From the NCBI GenBank assembly GCA_900752975.1, contig CAADXH010000004.1, forward strand, positions 1 through 7,129: a DNA stretch of 7,129 bases, written 5' to 3'. The stretch comes from Bacilli bacterium (GTDB lineage: Bacteria; Bacillota_I; Bacilli_A; ML615J-28; CAG-313). Both the position numbers and the translations under genes were made by a program. The notes under the pieces are model-generated. The model made no database searches. It was given only the letters and a program-made list of their open reading frames with translations, and was not told the DNA's origin. Shown one piece after another: positions 6,035 to 7,129 of the stretch (positions are counted from its first letter, which is position 1; the number at the start of each line of letters is the position of its first letter).

Positions 6035-7129
6035 ATGAAAAAAATAATAAGTTTTATTTCACTAGCAGTATTAATGTTAGTAATAGTTGGATGTGATGAT
6101 CCAATAATTAAAAATGGAAAATATACTGTAAAGTTTGATACAAATACTGAACTTAGGATTGCTGATCAAATAGTAACAAAAGGTGTAAAAGTAACAAAAC
6201 CAACTGATCCAGTAAAAGATGGATATACTTTTGATGGTTGGTATCTAGGTGATAAAAAATGGGTATTTGATGATGATGAAGTAACAAGTGATATAACACT
6301 TACAGCACGTTTTATTAAAAAAGGATCAGAACCGTTTACTTTAAATAACTCAATAAAAGAAAATGATATATATAAAGTAGTGGTATCTAATAGTATAAAT
6401 TCATATGACTTTAGCTTAAATATTGGTATTAGAGGTTATGGTAATTACTCTGTAAGTAGTGATGAATATGGATCAAATGTATATGCTACAAAACAAGTAC
6501 AATTAAATGAAGGCAATAATTACTACTACATTTTATGTGAAAAAGATAGTGGTGATATCGATACATATAGAGTAAATATCTACAGAAATCATTTATATAG
6601 AGTAGAGTTTAACACAGATACTGATACTCCAATTGCGTCAAAACGAGTAGAAGAAGGAACAATATTAACCAATATTAAAACTGTAACTAAAGAAGGTTAT
6701 ACTTTTAAGGGATGGGACTATGACTTTACAAAGCCAATAACATGTGATTTAGTAGTAAATGCTATATGGGAAATAAAAAAATATACTATCACATATGAAT
6801 TAGATGGCGGTGTTTTTAGTGCAACTGCTCCTACAGAATATACTAAAGATAGTGATGTTACAATTCCTACTCTTACAAAAGAAGGCTGGAAATTTATTGG
6901 ATGGGCAATTGATTCAAAAACAGGAATTAAATTACGCAACAATGTTCTTCCTGGTAGTACTAAGAAAAATGTAACACTTTATGCTTTATGGCAAAAAGAA
7001 CAAATATTTAGCATTACATATCTTGAAGCTGGTACTGAAAAAGATGAATTCACTAATGTAGTACTTCCTGCTAATGCTCCTAAGACATTTGATAAAAATG
7101 GATTAGCTCAATTACCTACTCCTACAAAA
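6035..7129 (+). CDS. InlB-type B-repeat lipoprotein, 3' end beyond window
   Basis: An open frame of 365 codons without a stop that runs off the window, so the protein is longer. The signal peptide ends in the lipobox IVGC with lipidated Cys20. Residues 30-93 form a first InlB-type (Listeria-Bacteroides) B-repeat. About 101-185 resembles the cadherin-like beta-sandwich domain: YKVVVSNSINSYDFSLNI from 113, then LNEGNNYYYI, then DTYRVNIYRN. B-repeats 2 (188-245) and 3 (250-319) follow, and a fourth begins near 325. B-repeats are beta-grasp-like modules in surface and adhesion proteins; no enzyme motif is visible. It has its own promoter behind a strong terminator. A surface adhesin or structural lipoprotein is likely, but ligand and full length are unknown, and a C-terminal functional domain may lie outside the window. 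Confidence 0.88.
   Translation, partial: MKKIISFISLAVLMLVIVGCDDPIIKNGKYTVKFDTNTELRIADQIVTKGVKVTKPTDPVKDGYTFDGWYLGDKKWVFDDDEVTSDITLTARFIKKGSEPFTLNNSIKENDIYKVVVSNSINSYDFSLNIGIRGYGNYSVSSDEYGSNVYATKQVQLNEGNNYYYILCEKDSGDIDTYRVNIYRNHLYRVEFNTDTDTPIASKRVEEGTILTNIKTVTKEGYTFKGWDYDFTKPITCDLVVNAIWEIKKYTITYELDGGVFSATAPTEYTKDSDVTIPTLTKEGWKFIGWAIDSKTGIKLRNNVLPGSTKKNVTLYALWQKEQIFSITYLEAGTEKDEFTNVVLPANAPKTFDKNGLAQLPTPTK
6122..7129 (+). repeat. Degenerate B-repeats in the lipoprotein
   Basis: Three full units and part of a fourth share the pattern aromatic-strand start, then (K/E)(D/E)G(Y/W)xFxGW, then a closing strand with (A)(R/I/L)(F/W). The GYTFDGW core is at residues 63-69, GYTFKGW at 221-227 and GWKFIGW at 284-290. 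Units 1 and 2 are separated by the cadherin-like domain; 2 to 4 are nearly tandem. The last visible residues, LPTPTK, are what normally comes just before the next GYxFxGW core. The copies differ at the DNA level, so they are old repeats rather than recent duplications. Confidence 0.85.

Noticed and set aside
6718..6942. 74-residue minus-strand open frame inside the B-repeat gene
   Set aside because: It is opposite clear B-repeats that continue on the + strand.

Overview
The window is AT-rich and uses the standard code: tryptophan is TGG, and a TGA stop ends the third gene at 4299-4301. A T-box leader, the pheS-pheT order, lipoproteins with short MKK-type signal peptides, a shrunken Ig-like domain and InlB-type B-repeats all point to a low-GC Firmicute. 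A Bacilli or Mollicutes-related lineage that kept the standard code fits best. This placement is inference from style and gene content; no marker here fixes the genus.

Layout: 1-77 is AT-rich intergenic DNA with a possible hairpin. An extended -10 promoter (78-86) starts a leader of about 230 nt. The leader is a complete phenylalanine T-box: Stem I with a UUC specifier at 190-192, small Stem II and III helices, the T-box/antiterminator at 264-293 and a competing intrinsic terminator at 287-319. Four genes follow with almost no space between them: pheS (331-1365), pheT (1367-3778), a FlaR/adenylate-kinase-like P-loop protein (3780-4301) and a GH18-family lipoprotein (4298-5890). A strong terminator at 5914-5952 closes the unit. 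A new promoter (5973-6001) drives a separate lipoprotein gene with InlB-type B-repeats (6035 onward), which is still open at the window edge.

Working together: PheS and PheT form the (alpha-beta)2 phenylalanyl-tRNA synthetase. The T-box should read through to these genes when uncharged tRNA-Phe accumulates. I see no promoter or terminator between pheS and the end of the GH18 gene, so the P-loop protein and the secreted glycosidase probably share this amino-acid-starvation switch. That is the least ordinary feature of the window. The GH18 lipoprotein and the B-repeat lipoprotein look like surface proteins, one acting on glycans and one structural or adhesive, but only the first belongs to the phe transcription unit.

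I found no mobile element, CRISPR array, tRNA or rRNA. Nothing here is clearly a new multi-gene system. The points worth a second look are the operon composition, possible alternative pairings in the T-box leader, the Cys/His modules ahead of the glycosidase domain, and the truncated repeat protein.
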